A stretch of 64,000 nt of DNA, taken from the NCBI RefSeq assembly GCF_042654345.1, contig NZ_JBHSGB010000006.1:310001-374000 (forward strand), in the 5' to 3' direction. Each line of letters begins with the position of its first letter. Position 1 is the stretch's first letter. Position numbers and translations under genes: made by a program. The stretch is from Pararheinheimera marina (GTDB lineage Bacteria > Pseudomonadota > Gammaproteobacteria > Enterobacterales > Alteromonadaceae). Positions 45,252 to 54,127 of the stretch are shown here, piece by piece. The notes under the pieces were generated by a model, which did no database searches, was not told where the DNA came from, and worked only from the letters and a program-made list of their open reading frames with translations.

Positions 45252-46607
45252 ATGCACGTACAGTTAAACCCCTTGGGGGCCATGTCGTTATTATCCCAAC
45301 TGGAAGTTGACCGGCTGAAATCCAATACCAGCGCAGATGCCTTTCAGTTGTTCCGTAATTGCTGCCTGGCGGTGTTAAACGTCGGTAGTCACACCGACAG
45401 CTCTGCTGAAATTTATGACCAGTTTAAAGACTTTGATGTCAACCTGGTGGCCCGCGAACGCGGTATCAAGATCGAATTATTTAATCCACCGGAATCGGCT
45501 TTTGTTGATGGCCAGATTATCCGGGGTATTCACGAGCACCTGTTTGCGGTGCTGCGGGATATTCTGTTTTACCATACCCAGCTGACTCATGCGAACCGGC
45601 TGGATTTATGCAATACCGACCATATCACCCATTCTGTTTACGATATTCTGCGTAATGCCCGGGTGATAGACGCCAGCATCGAACCCAGCATGATTGTCTG
45701 TTGGGGTGGTCATTCGATCAATGAAACCGAATACAAATACACTAAAGAAGTCGGCTATCAGCTCGGGTTACGTGGTCTGGATATCTGCACCGGCTGCGGC
45801 CCTGGTGCGATGAAAGGCCCAATGAAAGGCGCCACCATTGGCCACGCCAAACAGCGCAATACCCAAGGCCGTTACCTGGGGCTGACCGAACCCAGCATTA
45901 TTGCCGCTGAACCACCTAACCCTATAGTGAACGAGCTGGTGATCCTGCCAGACATTGAAAAACGGCTGGAAGCTTTTATCCGGGTGGCGCACGGCATCAT
46001 TATTTTCCCGGGCGGTGCTGGTACCGCAGAAGAGCTCCTGTACTTGCTCGGCATTATGCTGCATGAGAAAAATAAAGATCAGCGTCTGCCGGTGATCCTG
46101 ACAGGACCACAGCGCAGCGCTGCTTATTTTGCTGAACTGGCCAGCTTTATTGAACAGACCTTAGGCAAAGAAGCCCTGAGTCTGATTGAAATAGTTATTG
46201 ATGATCCGGTCGCTGTGGCGCAGAAGCTCAAACAAGGTTGCACACAAGTCCGGCAGTATCGCAAAGCCACAGGGGATGCCTACCACTTTAACTGGACCCT
46301 GCACATAGACCCGGATTTCCAGCATCCTTTTGCTCCGACCCATCAGAATATGGCGTCACTGGACCTGCATCTGGAGCAGGATAAAGCCCGTCTTGCTGCT
46401 AACCTGCGCCGGGCCTTTTCCGGCATAGTGGCCGGTAATGTCAAAGATGAAGGTTTACGCGCCATTCGTCAGCACGGGCCATTTCAGTTATCAGGCGAGC
46501 CGAAACTGATGGCGCTGATGGACAAGCTGTTGCAGGCCTTTGTCGAACAAGGCCGGATGAAATTACCAGGCAGTAAGTACGAGCCTTGTTATCAAATTCT
46601 GCAGTAA
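45252..46607 (+). CDS. ppnN: Pyrimidine/purine nucleotide 5'-monophosphate nucleosidase
   Basis: A 451-residue protein of the YgdH/PpnN family, which hydrolyses nucleotide monophosphates to base and ribose 5-phosphate and is a (p)ppGpp target in E. coli. NPLGAMSLLSQLEVDRL, FRNCCLAVLNVGS and INPPEEAF-like NPPESAFVDGQIIR match the N-terminal domain. The LOG-type catalytic motif is FPGGAGTAEELLYLLG, with CTGCGPGAMKGPMKGA upstream. The ATG at 45252 aligns with the E. coli start and has AAGGA; an ATG at 45243 is in frame but less likely. Confidence 0.95.
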   Translation: MHVQLNPLGAMSLLSQLEVDRLKSNTSADAFQLFRNCCLAVLNVGSHTDSSAEIYDQFKDFDVNLVARERGIKIELFNPPESAFVDGQIIRGIHEHLFAVLRDILFYHTQLTHANRLDLCNTDHITHSVYDILRNARVIDASIEPSMIVCWGGHSINETEYKYTKEVGYQLGLRGLDICTGCGPGAMKGPMKGATIGHAKQRNTQGRYLGLTEPSIIAAEPPNPIVNELVILPDIEKRLEAFIRVAHGIIIFPGGAGTAEELLYLLGIMLHEKNKDQRLPVILTGPQRSAAYFAELASFIEQTLGKEALSLIEIVIDDPVAVAQKLKQGCTQVRQYRKATGDAYHFNWTLHIDPDFQHPFAPTHQNMASLDLHLEQDKARLAANLRRAFSGIVAGNVKDEGLRAIRQHGPFQLSGEPKLMALMDKLLQAFVEQGRMKLPGSKYEPCYQILQ

Positions 46608-46608
46608 C

Positions 46609-47421
46609 ATGGCACATTTGTTATTAATTGATGGCCTGAACCTGGTGCGGCGCCTTTACGCTGCCCAGGAACGGCCTTTCGTTAATTCAGCCAGCCCCTA
46701 CTCCACGGCAACAGGCGAACAACTGCTGTTTAATACCAGCGAACAGGTGCTGTTGGTGCTGAAAAAACTGGTGCGTCAATTTGAGCCCAGCCACCTGACC
46801 CTGGTGTTTGAGCAGCCTCATCTGAACTGGCGCGCCCAGTTATACCCGCAATACAAAGCCGACCGGCATCCAATGCCGGAACATTTACAACTGGCATTGC
46901 CAGCTTTACTGCAGCGGCTGGCGGACGCAGGTTTTAATTCGGTTCAGCTGCCAGAGCAAGAAGCCGACGACATCATCGCCAGCCTTGCCATGCAGATGCG
47001 CCAGCATCAGCAACAGGCGACCATCGTCTCTACCGACAAAGGCTATCTGCAACTGCTGCCTGCCGGTGTACAGCTGTATGATCATTTCAACAGGGTGCAA
47101 CACAGTGCTGACACAGTGCTGCAGAAATTTGGCGTATTGCCGGAGCAGTTAGTCCGATATTGGAGTCTGGTCGGAGACAAAACGAATAACATTAGTGGAG
47201 TTGCCGGGATAGGCCCGAAAACAGCCATGGAATTGTTGCAGCTGGGGCCGGATATAAAAACGGCCTTGTCCCATCCGGATTGCCCGGAAAAGCTGGCACA
47301 GAAGATCAAAGCAGCCAAAGCGGACTTGCTGGTCTTTATGCAGATCCTCAGTCTGAAGACAGATTTGCAGCTGGGGCTGAACCTGCAACAATTCCGTTAT
47401 TCGCCACAAAGGTCTGATTGA
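46609..47421 (+). CDS. xni: Flap endonuclease Xni (exonuclease IX)
   Basis: A 270-residue 5'-nuclease-family protein related to the small domain of DNA polymerase I. It has LLLIDGLNLVRRLYA, VFEQPHLNWRAQLYPQYKADR, EQEADDIIASLA, TIVSTDKGYLQLL and VGDKTNNISGVAGIGPKTA, the helix-hairpin-helix that binds DNA. The gene lies next to ppnN as in E. coli, one base after its stop. Confidence 0.94.
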   Translation: MAHLLLIDGLNLVRRLYAAQERPFVNSASPYSTATGEQLLFNTSEQVLLVLKKLVRQFEPSHLTLVFEQPHLNWRAQLYPQYKADRHPMPEHLQLALPALLQRLADAGFNSVQLPEQEADDIIASLAMQMRQHQQQATIVSTDKGYLQLLPAGVQLYDHFNRVQHSADTVLQKFGVLPEQLVRYWSLVGDKTNNISGVAGIGPKTAMELLQLGPDIKTALSHPDCPEKLAQKIKAAKADLLVFMQILSLKTDLQLGLNLQQFRYSPQRSD

Positions 47422-47804
47422 TGAGTAAAAAGGTCTGGTTACTGCTCGGAAGCGGCGTCTTGCTGTATCTGGCACTGACAATTTTAGTGTTGTTGTTCTA
47501 CAACGATGATCCGGATCAAATGGACTGGCAGGACAGAGAAGCCTTTAATACCAAGCTGATCTATAAAATGGATCTGAAACAGCCTTTGAGCCGGACTGAA
47601 GTGATTTCCTCCTTAGGCGGGCCAGATATTACCGAAGCCATCGTGGTGTCAGAGCAGATTTATCAGATGATGTATTACCGGACCCACAGAACCAAAAGCG
47701 ATGGCATCACCACAAGAGATGAATGCACAGCCTTGTTGTTTAAGAACAATCAACTGATCGCAATAGGCGAAAACGCAATTGAACAATACAACCAGCTCAG
47801 ATAA
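47421..47804 (+). CDS. DUF3192-like membrane-anchored protein
   Basis: A 127-residue protein with one N-terminal membrane segment (VWLLLGSGVLLYLALTILVLL). A small domain follows (KQPLSRTEVISSLGGPDITEA, MMYYRTHRTKSDGIT, TALLFKNNQLIAIGENAI) that resembles DUF3192 and SmpA/BamE-like repeats. Function is unknown. The ATG at 47421 overlaps the xni stop (TGATG). A TTG three bases upstream is in frame but less likely. Confidence 0.72.
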   Translation: MSKKVWLLLGSGVLLYLALTILVLLFYNDDPDQMDWQDREAFNTKLIYKMDLKQPLSRTEVISSLGGPDITEAIVVSEQIYQMMYYRTHRTKSDGITTRDECTALLFKNNQLIAIGENAIEQYNQLR

Positions 47805-49494
47805 AGCCGTGCATCTGCTGGCCGGGCTCTATCAACAAGCCGGACAGCTGTATGCGTCAGCTGAAGTGAGCGCCAGTCAGGTGCAGCAACTGTCTGCTGC
47901 CTTATTGGCACTGAGCCAGACCCACCCTGCTTTACTGCTGAGCCAGTTATCCTTGACACCAAAAGAGCAGCCGCTGCTGGCACTCGCCGCATTAAAACAA
48001 AGCGCCCTGCTGTGCCTGTTGCAACGTCAGCTGAAGTTGCCGGATAACTGGTGCCTGCTGATGTTGCAGGCTGTATTGGTGCAACCGCTGGCACTGGCCG
48101 ACAGCTCGGCTGAGTTCAGTGCAGCACAGCAGCGCTACCCTGCCTTGCTTAGCCTGAAAACCTTCCCTGAACTTTGCAAAGCGCTGAATCTGGCCGCGGT
48201 GTTTAAGCTTTGCGATCATAAAGCGAAAAACCGGCCTTACTGGCAAAGCAGCAGCACGTCGCTGATGGTCAGCTTTTGCTGGCAGGTGGCCCGACTGATG
48301 CTGCCAGGCTCTGGCCGTTTTCCCGGGCTTGAGCAAATTTCAGCGCTTTTTTTACCGCAGGCGGACCAAGCCGAATTCGTGTTATGGCAGGCGATAAGCC
48401 AGGACCCACTCTGGCTAACCGGCCGTTTTGTACAGGACGAAGAGCAGCAATTACTGATGCTGATAGACCCGGTTGCCCAACAGGGTATGCTGCGGCTGGT
48501 GTGTTTTGATAAACAACACAAAGTCTTTTCTGCGATCACTGAGTTGCCAGAATATGGGCTGACACTGCTGCAACCCCGCACTTTCAATGACTGGGCCTAC
48601 TGCAGCTTCTGGCAAGAAAGCGAAGTGCAACTGGCTACGCCAGATAAATTGCCCAATCTGCACTGGCTGCAACAACTGGCCAGCGCGCAAACGGTCAGCC
48701 AGCAAAGCAAAATGCTGCAACAACAACCTGAACTCTCTGAACTGGTTAAACAGCAGGCCTCGGTCCTGAGTCGTCAACAGCTGGAGCTCGACTCAGAAAA
48801 ACACGCCATAGCGCTGATAGGCCAGCACAATTTACCCGCCGTCTTACAGCAAAGCTGGCTGGCACAGCACTGCCTGCTGCAGGCTCACCCCTGGCACCAG
48901 CAGTTGCTGCAATTCCGCCAGGCCCTGCAACAGGCGCTGCTGTTGTTAGACAACAGCCTGGACTTGTTGGGTCTGAACAGCTTTACCGCCAGCACTCTGG
49001 CCTGGTGTTGTTGCTGGCCTTTATGGCAGCAAAATGATGCGCGGCTCTATCCGCTGGTCAGCGCTCAGGGGCGCGGATATCTGGAGCTGTATCTGAAGCA
49101 ACAGCTCTGGAAGCAGCCCCAGTATCAGCAACTGCTGTGTAAAGTGCTGAGCCATTTGCAATGCCCGCCAGACTGGACTGTCGCCGCCAAGCAATACCGG
49201 GCGTTGCCGCAGCAAGCACAAATTTCAGCCCAGGCGTTGCTGCTGGCAGCGGCTTTGGAGCTGACACTCAGCCTGTTTTCAGTGGCGCAGGACCAGGCAG
49301 AGCAGCTGGAGCAAAGTCTGCGTTTTTTGCAGCAAACCAGTAAAAAACCACTGTCTGCCGCCGCCGAGTACCAGCAACAGCTGCTGGTATCGGTGCAACC
49401 CTGTACCGAACTGTCACCACTTTGTAATTTAATTTCGGCATTGGGCAACGAAAGCCGACAAAACCCGCAGATTTCCCGGCAAATAACCGCATAA
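47779..49494 (+). CDS. Unrecognised 571-residue Gln/Leu-rich protein
   Basis: A long open frame with no family I can recognise. It is unusually rich in Gln, Leu and Ala (for example QLLQFRQALQQALLLL, QQLELDSEKHAIALIGQHN), with many Trp residues and three consecutive Cys in AWCCCWPLW. No signal peptide or clear membrane segment is seen. The helical, Gln-rich character suggests a tetratricopeptide-like or HDOD-like scaffold, which is not proven. The likely start is TTG at 47779, 26 bases inside the DUF3192 gene with AGGCGA upstream; a GTG at 47809 is an alternative. The coding strand of the xni-DUF3192 operon and the uninterrupted length support a real gene. Confidence 0.75.
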   Translation: MNNTTSSDKAVHLLAGLYQQAGQLYASAEVSASQVQQLSAALLALSQTHPALLLSQLSLTPKEQPLLALAALKQSALLCLLQRQLKLPDNWCLLMLQAVLVQPLALADSSAEFSAAQQRYPALLSLKTFPELCKALNLAAVFKLCDHKAKNRPYWQSSSTSLMVSFCWQVARLMLPGSGRFPGLEQISALFLPQADQAEFVLWQAISQDPLWLTGRFVQDEEQQLLMLIDPVAQQGMLRLVCFDKQHKVFSAITELPEYGLTLLQPRTFNDWAYCSFWQESEVQLATPDKLPNLHWLQQLASAQTVSQQSKMLQQQPELSELVKQQASVLSRQQLELDSEKHAIALIGQHNLPAVLQQSWLAQHCLLQAHPWHQQLLQFRQALQQALLLLDNSLDLLGLNSFTASTLAWCCCWPLWQQNDARLYPLVSAQGRGYLELYLKQQLWKQPQYQQLLCKVLSHLQCPPDWTVAAKQYRALPQQAQISAQALLLAAALELTLSLFSVAQDQAEQLEQSLRFLQQTSKKPLSAAAEYQQQLLVSVQPCTELSPLCNLISALGNESRQNPQISRQITA

Positions 49495-49617
49495 AGTGGA
49501 AACTAACCACCAAAAATGCTATATTCGCGCCGTTTTTTTCCTGGCCGCCACCCTGGGTAACCCCACTACTTCAAGCTATAAAGGTGTCGGCATCAACCGG
49601 TCTACGTAAGGATTATT

Positions 49618-50625
49618 ATGAGTTCTCAAACTATTACCGTCATCAAAGGTGATGGCATTGGTCCAAGCATTGTCGAAGCTGCTATTCAGGTTCTGGATAA
49701 AGTAGGTTGTAACTTCAGCTACGAGTATGTAGATGCTGGCTTAACTGCGCTGGAAAAAACCGGCGAGTTATTACCACAAGCTACGCTGGATGCGATTGCA
49801 CGTAATAAAATCACCTTAAAAGGCCCGCTGACCACGCCAGTTGGTGAAGGTTTTACGTCTATCAACGTGACGTTACGCAAGAAATTCAACCTGTACTCCA
49901 ACGTACGTCCGGTGATTTCGTTTAAAGGCACCAAAGCCCGTTACGAAAACATCGACATCATCACTATCCGTGAAAACACCGAAGGTATGTATTCAGGTGC
50001 TGGCCAAGTCGTGAAAGAAGAAGGCACAGTGGCCGAAGCCATGAGCATAGTGACGAAAAAAGGCTCAGAGCAGATTGTTGAGTTTGCCTTTGAAACGGCC
50101 CGCCGCGAAAAGCGCAAAAAAGTCACTGCAGTGCATAAAGCCAACATCCTGAAATCAACTTCTGGCTTATTCCTGAAAACGGCCCGCGAAGTGGCTGCCC
50201 GTTACCCGGATATCGAATTTGGCGAAATGATCGTTGATAACGCCTGTATGCAGCTGGTGATGAACCCGCAGCAGTTTGACGTCATTGTCACCACCAACCT
50301 GTTTGGTGACATTCTGTCTGATCTCTGCGCCGGTTTAGTCGGTGGTTTAGGTATGGCGCCAGGTGCCAACATCGGCAAAGACTGTGCCGTCTTTGAAGCG
50401 GTACACGGCAGTGCACCGGATATCGCCGGTAAAAACCTGGCCAACCCAAGCTCAGTGATCCTGGCCTCTATTCAGATGCTGGAATACCTGGGCATGAAAG
50501 ACAAAGCCGAAAAAATTCTCGCTGCAGTCAAAGATGTGATTGCGACGGGCGACCGCACTACCCGCGATTTGGGCGGTACCCATGGCACCACGGACTTTAC
50601 TGCCGCAGTGCTGGAACGCCTGTAA
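49618..50625 (+). CDS. NAD-dependent isocitrate dehydrogenase
   Basis: A 335-residue beta-decarboxylating dehydrogenase that oxidises isocitrate to 2-oxoglutarate. It has VIKGDGIGPSIVEAA, the substrate arginines of NVTLRKKFNLYSNVRPV, IIIRENTEG-like TIRENTEGMYSG, and the metal Asp residues in NLFGDILSDLCAGLVGGLGM. The cofactor loop EAVHGSAPDIAGKNLANP is of the NAD type rather than the NADP type of E. coli Icd. Length and sequence resemble mitochondrial IDH3-type enzymes. It stands alone, with AAGGATT before the ATG and a terminator after it. 3-isopropylmalate or homoisocitrate dehydrogenase is less likely, given the substrate loop. Confidence 0.85.
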   Translation: MSSQTITVIKGDGIGPSIVEAAIQVLDKVGCNFSYEYVDAGLTALEKTGELLPQATLDAIARNKITLKGPLTTPVGEGFTSINVTLRKKFNLYSNVRPVISFKGTKARYENIDIITIRENTEGMYSGAGQVVKEEGTVAEAMSIVTKKGSEQIVEFAFETARREKRKKVTAVHKANILKSTSGLFLKTAREVAARYPDIEFGEMIVDNACMQLVMNPQQFDVIVTTNLFGDILSDLCAGLVGGLGMAPGANIGKDCAVFEAVHGSAPDIAGKNLANPSSVILASIQMLEYLGMKDKAEKILAAVKDVIATGDRTTRDLGGTHGTTDFTAAVLERL

Positions 50626-50632
50626 TTGAAAG

Positions 50633-50657
50633 AAGCCGCTGAAAAGCGGCTTTTTTT
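50633..50657 (+). terminator. Intrinsic terminator after isocitrate dehydrogenase
   Basis: AAGCCGCT-GAAA-AGCGGCTT, an 8-bp stem with a stable GAAA loop, is followed by a T-run. It lies seven bases after the stop. Confidence 0.92.
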
Positions 50658-50807
50658 ATCACTGAAACTCAGTGTTTCTGCCACAGCGTTAAAGCAGTTC
50701 AGCCTCTGCATCGCGCTAAGCTCAGGCATGGTTTAGCATAAGCCGGGCCTGCGTTGCAGTGCCTCACCCTGTTGTCAGTCACCTCACTCTGGATAAGGAA
50801 CTTTTGG

Positions 50808-51452
50808 ATGTACCAGCTCTATTTTTCGCCTTCAACCGCCAGCATGGCACCGCATATTCTGCTGGAAGAATTACAGGCAGAGTACGAACTGGTGCTGACA
50901 GACACCGCCACAGCGTCGCATAAATCGGCAGACTACCTGAAGCTGAACCCCAACGGCTTAATTCCGACTTTAGTGGACGGCGAGCTGGTGTTATTTGAAA
51001 CCGCGGCTATCTGCCTGCACTTATGTGATAAACATGCGGATAAAGCCTTAATGCCCGCGCCAGGCAGCGCCCAGCGTGGTGAGGCCTATAAATGGCTGTT
51101 CTGGTTATCAGCCACCTTACAAAGTGCGCTCATTGTGTATTTTTATCCGGAACGTTGGGTCGAAGGCGAACAAAACGCGGCCGATGTGAAAGCCCATGCC
51201 CAAGCCAAAGTGCTGAGCCTGCTGGAGCAAATGGAACAGCAAGTTGCCAGTCACTGTGGCCATTGGTTTTTGGGCGATGAATTCTCGCTGCTGGATATTT
51301 ACGCCATGATGTTATGCCGCTGGACCCGCAATTTCTCAGGCAAAAAAGCCCGGGATTTCCCATTTCTTGCATTGTGGCTGCAACGTATGCTGGCACGCCC
51401 TGCGGTGCAAAAGGTCTATGCCAAAGAAAACATCCAACCGCCGTTCGTTTAA
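50808..51452 (+). CDS. Glutathione S-transferase family protein
   Basis: A 214-residue cytosolic GST. The thioredoxin-like domain begins MYQLYFSPSTASMAPHILLEEL with the SPSTAS catalytic segment of beta-class GSTs. It continues with LNPNGLIPTLVDGE (cis-Pro) and FETAAICLHLCD (glutathione gamma-Glu site). A helical C-terminal domain has SLLDIYAMMLCRW. The frame opens at 50754, but the ATG at 50808 after AAGGA is chosen. It is convergent with and overlaps the Ves gene by 4 bases. Substrate unknown. Confidence 0.88.
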   Translation: MYQLYFSPSTASMAPHILLEELQAEYELVLTDTATASHKSADYLKLNPNGLIPTLVDGELVLFETAAICLHLCDKHADKALMPAPGSAQRGEAYKWLFWLSATLQSALIVYFYPERWVEGEQNAADVKAHAQAKVLSLLEQMEQQVASHCGHWFLGDEFSLLDIYAMMLCRWTRNFSGKKARDFPFLALWLQRMLARPAVQKVYAKENIQPPFV

Positions 51453-52066
51453 CTGACAGGCTCAAGCGGTTTGCTGCTTGAGTGGATACGGATCACAAAG
51501 ACCACAGCATCCACACTGCCGGTCAGGTTAAGCGTCTGCACCGGCTGTTGCTGCCAGCCTAAATCCAGCGTTTTGAGTTCAAGCTGCTTTGTTGCCATCG
51601 TCAGTAGTGCAGTTCCCTGCGCCAGAAAAACCCCAAGGCAAACCAGGTCGTCGCCGGGCTCCATAAGGTAAGGCAAGGAGTGCACCTCCAGACTGGCCCG
51701 CACAGCGCCGCGCCGGCTCATCAGATTAAAGTCGCGAATGGCACCATCTATCAGCCCGCAGTGCACCGGCGTTTCACCGGCAAATGCAAAGGGCTGATAG
51801 GGGCTGATCAGCTCGACCTGCTCAGCAGGCAGCTGCAGGAAAAAACCTGCGCCTTGCAACAACAAAATAATGCGGTCAATACCAGGAAAATGGGAGAACG
51901 GCCCGTCACTTGCCACTTCAGCAATAGACAAGCGCCACAACAGGCCGTGCTCATCATCCTGACGCAGCAGCTGATGGGTAATACCACCGCCATTTTGCCA
52001 GGGTTGAGTCAGCCATTGTTCCGGCCTAATCAATCGGAAAGGACCCGCATCAGGCTTTACAGACAT
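51449..52066 (-). CDS. HutD/Ves family cupin protein
   Basis: A 205-residue protein of the HutD/Ves double-cupin family (PWQNGGGITHQLL, LWRLSIAEVASDGPFSHFPGIDR, FAGETPVHCGLIDGAIRDFNLMSRR). HutD is linked with histidine use and Ves with cold response; the biochemical role is not settled. The start at 52066 with GAGG nine bases upstream is chosen over an in-frame ATG at 52090. Either start lies within the end of rlmM. Confidence 0.85.
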   Translation of the reverse strand: MSVKPDAGPFRLIRPEQWLTQPWQNGGGITHQLLRQDDEHGLLWRLSIAEVASDGPFSHFPGIDRIILLLQGAGFFLQLPAEQVELISPYQPFAFAGETPVHCGLIDGAIRDFNLMSRRGAVRASLEVHSLPYLMEPGDDLVCLGVFLAQGTALLTMATKQLELKTLDLGWQQQPVQTLNLTGSVDAVVFVIRIHSSSKPLEPVS

Positions 52067-53120
52067 GTACAGTGACCTCTTCCCTGTCATGGTACAAATG
52101 CTTGGCCTGGAAACGGACCCGAAGCCCAGCTTCTTTCAGTTTTTGCTGCATAGCCTCCAGCACTTCAGCCACAGTTTCGTAGCGTTTTTTCATTGGCAGT
52201 TTCAGGTTAAAAATACTTTCCTGACACCAGCCGTTGATCAGCCAGTCACAGACCAAATCACCAACCCGTTGTGGCTTTTCAATCATGTCACACACCAGCC
52301 AATACACGTTTTTCTTGTCCGGCGTGTATTTAAATCCATCGACCTGATAATGCTTCACCTGGCCTGTGTCCATTAAACTGTCGGCCATCATGCCGTTGTC
52401 GATGGCAACCACCATCATGCTGCGTTTCACCAGCTGATAGGTCCAGCCACCGGGGCATGCGCCTAAATCCACCGCATTCATGCCAGACGCCAGGCGGGTT
52501 TCCCATTCATCTTTCGGAATAAACTGAATAAAGGCTTCTTCCAGTTTCAGCGTGCTGCGACTTGGCGCTTCAGACGGAAACTTCAGCCGCATAATGCCAT
52601 TTTCCAGCGGGCTGTTATTTTCCGGGTAAGACAGGCCCAAATAAGCCTCTTTGCCGGATAACATAAACAAATGCAGCACAGGCGCACGCTGGTTTTCTTT
52701 TTTCAGCAACACGCCGCACTGACGCAGTGCCTGACGCAGTGGCACTGTGAATTTGCGGGCCAGAGTCGACAGCGTTTTACCATCATTGGTTTCCGGGTAT
52801 TCCACCCGCAGCTCGCCCAGGTTGCGCAGCTCGGCTCCCAAGGCGGCCTGTACTACGGCAGAGACCCGGTCTGCCGGGTCCAGTTCCAGCTTTTCGTCCA
52901 CCAATAAACACCACTGGCGGGCGAAGATCAGCTTGTCGAAGTCATAGTCACGGTAAAAGCTGGCCAGGCTTTCGCTGTCGTAGGCTTCAAAAATCACAAA
53001 AGCGCTGTTATTGCTTAGTTTGCAAAACCCGGCCACACCTTGCTGACCCGCTTTGTCCTGGATTTCCGCCGCACATTCTTTTTCAAAACCAGCACGGCAA
53101 TAGAGTAAAAGTTGTCTCAT
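52050..53120 (-). CDS. rlmM: 23S rRNA 2'-O-ribose methyltransferase (C2498)
   Basis: A 356-residue SAM-dependent methyltransferase. An N-terminal THUMP-like region (LLLYCRAGFEKECAAEIQ) precedes a Rossmann domain. The SAM site is AVDLGACPGGWTYQLVKR, followed by VVAIDNGMMADSL and the K-D-K-E-type catalytic residues (WLVCDMIEKP, NLKLPMKKRYE). Order gcvA-ygdD-rlmM matches E. coli, with an alpha/beta hydrolase gene inserted. Confidence 0.95.
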   Translation of the reverse strand: MRQLLLYCRAGFEKECAAEIQDKAGQQGVAGFCKLSNNSAFVIFEAYDSESLASFYRDYDFDKLIFARQWCLLVDEKLELDPADRVSAVVQAALGAELRNLGELRVEYPETNDGKTLSTLARKFTVPLRQALRQCGVLLKKENQRAPVLHLFMLSGKEAYLGLSYPENNSPLENGIMRLKFPSEAPSRSTLKLEEAFIQFIPKDEWETRLASGMNAVDLGACPGGWTYQLVKRSMMVVAIDNGMMADSLMDTGQVKHYQVDGFKYTPDKKNVYWLVCDMIEKPQRVGDLVCDWLINGWCQESIFNLKLPMKKRYETVAEVLEAMQQKLKEAGLRVRFQAKHLYHDREEVTVHVCKA

Positions 53121-53121
53121 G

Positions 53122-53508
53122 TTATTTCCTGATCCAGGGGCTTAACGCCAGCAACAGCCAGCTGATAATTAATAATTGTCCGGACAAAGGTGCCAGCTGG
53201 CCAAAATGCAGGCTCCAGCCAAACACCCCGCCCACTAAAGTAACAACAAACCCACAACTGCCCAGGTGAAACGCCAGCGCAACCAGCCGGCTTAACCAAG
53301 GGCTTTTTTGTTGCAGGTTTTCGGCAGCACCCAGCACCAATAAAGCCAGGCAATGTAAGGTAAGAATAAAGCCCGCGCTGAGCAGCACCGCCAGTTGACT
53401 GCCGGTCAGGCTGGACTGCCACAGATGCATCAGCGCCGCTGCACCACCGACACAGACAGCGCCATACAAAGCCGCCAGGCTGGTGTTAAGTTTCCAGAAT
53501 AACGTCAT
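53122..53508 (-). CDS. ygdD: DUF423 family membrane protein YgdD
   Basis: A 128-residue protein with four predicted membrane segments (LAALYGAVCVGGAAALM, LAVLLSAGFILTLHCLALLVLG, VALAFHLGSCGFVVTLVGGVFG, LLIISWLLLALS). This is the DUF423 topology found upstream of rlmM. Function is unknown. The ATG at 53508 with GGAGA upstream is chosen over a TTG at 53511. It overlaps the alpha/beta hydrolase gene by 23 bases. Confidence 0.88.
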   Translation of the reverse strand: MTLFWKLNTSLAALYGAVCVGGAAALMHLWQSSLTGSQLAVLLSAGFILTLHCLALLVLGAAENLQQKSPWLSRLVALAFHLGSCGFVVTLVGGVFGWSLHFGQLAPLSGQLLIISWLLLALSPWIRK

Positions 53509-54121
53509 CAATAAATCTCCCGGTCCGCTCTGCCGCCTGTTGCAGCAGTTGCTGCTGAGTCAGGCCACTGGACTTCAGCGGTTTAAAATCATGGTCTGCG
53601 CTGCGAAGCCAGTTCACTTCTACTTCAGGCCAACTTAACGAGCAGAGCTCTGCAGCAGTGCCAAAAGGGTCACGCTCGCCCTGCATCACTAGGACCGGCC
53701 GTCGCAATGTGTCGAAATGCCCGGTTCGCCAGCTGTCTTTTTTCGGCGGATGAAAGGGGTAGCCATAACAGCACACTGCTTTCACAGCAGCGGGCACCTC
53801 ACCGGCAATACCAGCACAGAGCATAGTGACGACGCGCGCGCCCATGGATTTTCCAGCCAGTATTAGCGGCAAATCTGTCGCCATCCCAAAGAGCTCTTCT
53901 TGCAGCTGCGCAATTAATACCGGCATTTTTGGCGGTGGCCGCCGCTGTCCGGCCAGACACTGCTGCATATAGGCAAAGTTAAAGCCCCATACGTCAATGC
54001 CCTGCGCTGCCAGATGGCTTGCAAGCTGCTGACAAAACTCAGACTGCACTGGCGCACCGGCGCCGTGACAGAGCAACATACGGGCTTTGGCAGAAACCGC
54101 CGCTTTTAGTAATTCAGCCAT
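53486..54121 (-). CDS. Alpha/beta hydrolase (KANSL3/Tex30-like)
   Basis: A 211-residue serine hydrolase-fold protein. LLCHGAGAPVQSEFC resembles the oxyanion-hole strand, AGKSMGARVVTML the nucleophile elbow (Ser in GKSMG), VLVMQGERDPFG the acid loop and SADHDFKPL the His. It resembles the small Tex30/KANSL3-like hydrolases. Substrate unknown. It lies 6 bases after gcvA and overlaps ygdD, so it is cotranscribed with them. Confidence 0.82.
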   Translation of the reverse strand: MAELLKAAVSAKARMLLCHGAGAPVQSEFCQQLASHLAAQGIDVWGFNFAYMQQCLAGQRRPPPKMPVLIAQLQEELFGMATDLPLILAGKSMGARVVTMLCAGIAGEVPAAVKAVCCYGYPFHPPKKDSWRTGHFDTLRRPVLVMQGERDPFGTAAELCSLSWPEVEVNWLRSADHDFKPLKSSGLTQQQLLQQAAERTGRFIDDVILET

Positions 54122-54127
54122 CGCGGA

